DNA of 7,064 bases, taken from the NCBI GenBank assembly GCA_947458305.1, contig CANGZO010000120.1:1-7064 (forward strand), in the 5' to 3' direction. Position numbers and translations under genes: made by a program. Positions 6,083 through 7,064 of this stretch are shown one piece after another; the stretch's first letter is position 1; each line of letters begins with the position of its first letter. The notes under the pieces are model-generated. The model was given only the letters and a program-made list of their open reading frames with translations, searched no databases and was not told the origin of the DNA. The DNA is from Comamonadaceae bacterium. Its GTDB lineage: Bacteria > Pseudomonadota > Gammaproteobacteria > Burkholderiales > Burkholderiaceae_C.

Positions 6083-7064
6083 ATGAGCAAGTTGGTAGGT
6101 TTGGTCGGCTGGCGCGGCATGGTCGGCTCGGTGTTGATGGACCGCATGATTCAGGAAAAAGACTTTGACCTGATTGAGCCCCTGTTCTTCTCCACGTCCA
6201 ACTCGGGTGGCCAAGCTCCCTCGATGGCCAAGAACGAAACCACGCTGCAAGACGCTTTCGACATCGAGCAGCTCAAGCGCTGCGAGATCATCATCACCGC
6301 CCAAGGCGGCGACTACACCTCTGAAGTTTTCCCCAAGCTGCGCGCGGCCGGCTGGAATGGCCACTGGATCGACGCCGCGTCGACCCTGCGCATGGAAAAA
6401 GACGCGGTCATCATCTTGGACCCGGTCAACATGCCCGTGATCAAGAACGCTTTGGCACACGGCGGCAAAAACTGGGTGGGCGGCAACTGCACTGTGTCGT
6501 GCATGCTGATGGGCGTGGGCGCTTTGTACAAAGCCGGTCTGGTGGAGTGGATGAGCACCCAGACTTACCAAGCTGCTTCGGGTGGCGGCGCACAGCACAT
6601 GCGCGAGCTGCTGACCCAGTACGGCACCCTGAACGCCGAAGTCAAAGCCTTGTTGGACGACCCCAAGAGCGCCATCCTCGAAATCGACCGCATGGTGGTG
6701 GCCAAGCAGCGTGCCCTCACGGCGTCTGAGACCGCCAACTTTGGCGTGCCACTGGGTGGCTCGCTGATCCCCTGGATCGACAAGGACCTGGGTATCGGCA
6801 AAAACCGGGACGAAGCCGGTTGGGGCACATCCAAAGAAGAGTGGAAAGGCATGGCTGAGACCAACAAGATTTTGGGGCTCGGCGAGGCGTTCAACTCGGC
6901 TGCCATTCCCGTGGACGGTTTCTGCGTGCGCGTGGGCGCCATGCGCTGCCACAGCCAGGCTCTGACGTTCAAGCTGAAAAAAGACGTGCCCGTGGCCGAC
7001 ATCGAAGCCATGATCGCCGCCGACAACGAGTGGGTCAAACTGGTGCCCAACACCCGCGAAGCCA
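6083..7064 (+). CDS. asd: Aspartate-semialdehyde dehydrogenase, 3' end missing
   Basis: Asd reduces aspartyl phosphate to aspartate semialdehyde with NADPH, the branch point toward lysine/diaminopimelate, threonine, methionine and isoleucine. The ATG at 6083 has AAGGG (6071-6075) 7 bases upstream and begins with the NADP-binding motif GLVGWRGMVGS. The protein matches the proteobacterial (E. coli-like) type: GGNCTVS with catalytic Cys136, TYQAASGGG with Gln163, and CVRVGAMRCHSQ with Arg283 and acid/base His290. About 327 residues are present and the frame is still open at the window end, so some 45-55 C-terminal residues are missing. Relative to E. coli as remembered, extra residues sit around 237-251 and before IPVDG, which shifts His from 274 to 290. 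Expression is probably set by the leader described upstream. Confidence 0.98.
   Translation, partial: MSKLVGLVGWRGMVGSVLMDRMIQEKDFDLIEPLFFSTSNSGGQAPSMAKNETTLQDAFDIEQLKRCEIIITAQGGDYTSEVFPKLRAAGWNGHWIDAASTLRMEKDAVIILDPVNMPVIKNALAHGGKNWVGGNCTVSCMLMGVGALYKAGLVEWMSTQTYQAASGGGAQHMRELLTQYGTLNAEVKALLDDPKSAILEIDRMVVAKQRALTASETANFGVPLGGSLIPWIDKDLGIGKNRDEAGWGTSKEEWKGMAETNKILGLGEAFNSAAIPVDGFCVRVGAMRCHSQALTFKLKKDVPVADIEAMIAADNEWVKLVPNTREA

Noticed and set aside
1..7064. CRISPR arrays, tRNA or rRNA genes, insertion sequences, phage genes
   Set aside because: No regular repeats, tRNA-like cloverleaf, transposase motif or terminal inverted repeats were seen on either strand.

Overview
The window looks like chromosomal DNA of a GC-rich betaproteobacterium, most likely Burkholderiales and probably Comamonadaceae. 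This is inferred from protein signatures, codon use and the leuC-leuD-leuB ... asd order; no database search was possible. It contains five genes with clear family assignments, one gene whose substrate is unclear, a strong terminator, and a short intergenic stretch that is the most interesting part.

Positions 1-3082 (+ strand) hold the end of the leucine operon: leuC (5' end outside the window), leuD and leuB, with gaps of only 20 and 17 bases. Together they convert 2-isopropylmalate to 2-oxoisocaproate. A long hairpin with a GCGA tetraloop and a T-run (3099-3140) closes the operon.

Positions 3149-5759 (- strand) hold a two-gene unit facing leuB. A BASS-type (bile acid:Na+ symporter family) membrane transporter overlaps by 20 bases a D-aminoacylase-like amidohydrolase, so the two are probably translationally coupled. 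The unit lies between leuB and asd, genes that are commonly adjacent in Burkholderiales, so it looks like an accessory insertion into a conserved biosynthetic block.

Positions 5760-6082 are non-coding apart from a possible leader peptide. There is a perfect TATAAT -10 box, then a 33-codon open frame ending in a Thr/Ile/Lys-rich run (I-S-T-K-T-T-T-I-K). Just after its stop codon come three segments that can pair in mutually exclusive ways. This precedes asd, whose product supplies the Thr, Ile, Lys and Met pathways. The layout resembles a ribosome-mediated attenuator for aspartate-family amino acids, but the terminator half lacks a clean U-tract directly after its stem, so control could instead act on translation.

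Positions 6083-7064 (+ strand) hold asd (aspartate-semialdehyde dehydrogenase), with catalytic Cys, Gln, Arg and His in place; its 3' end runs off the window.
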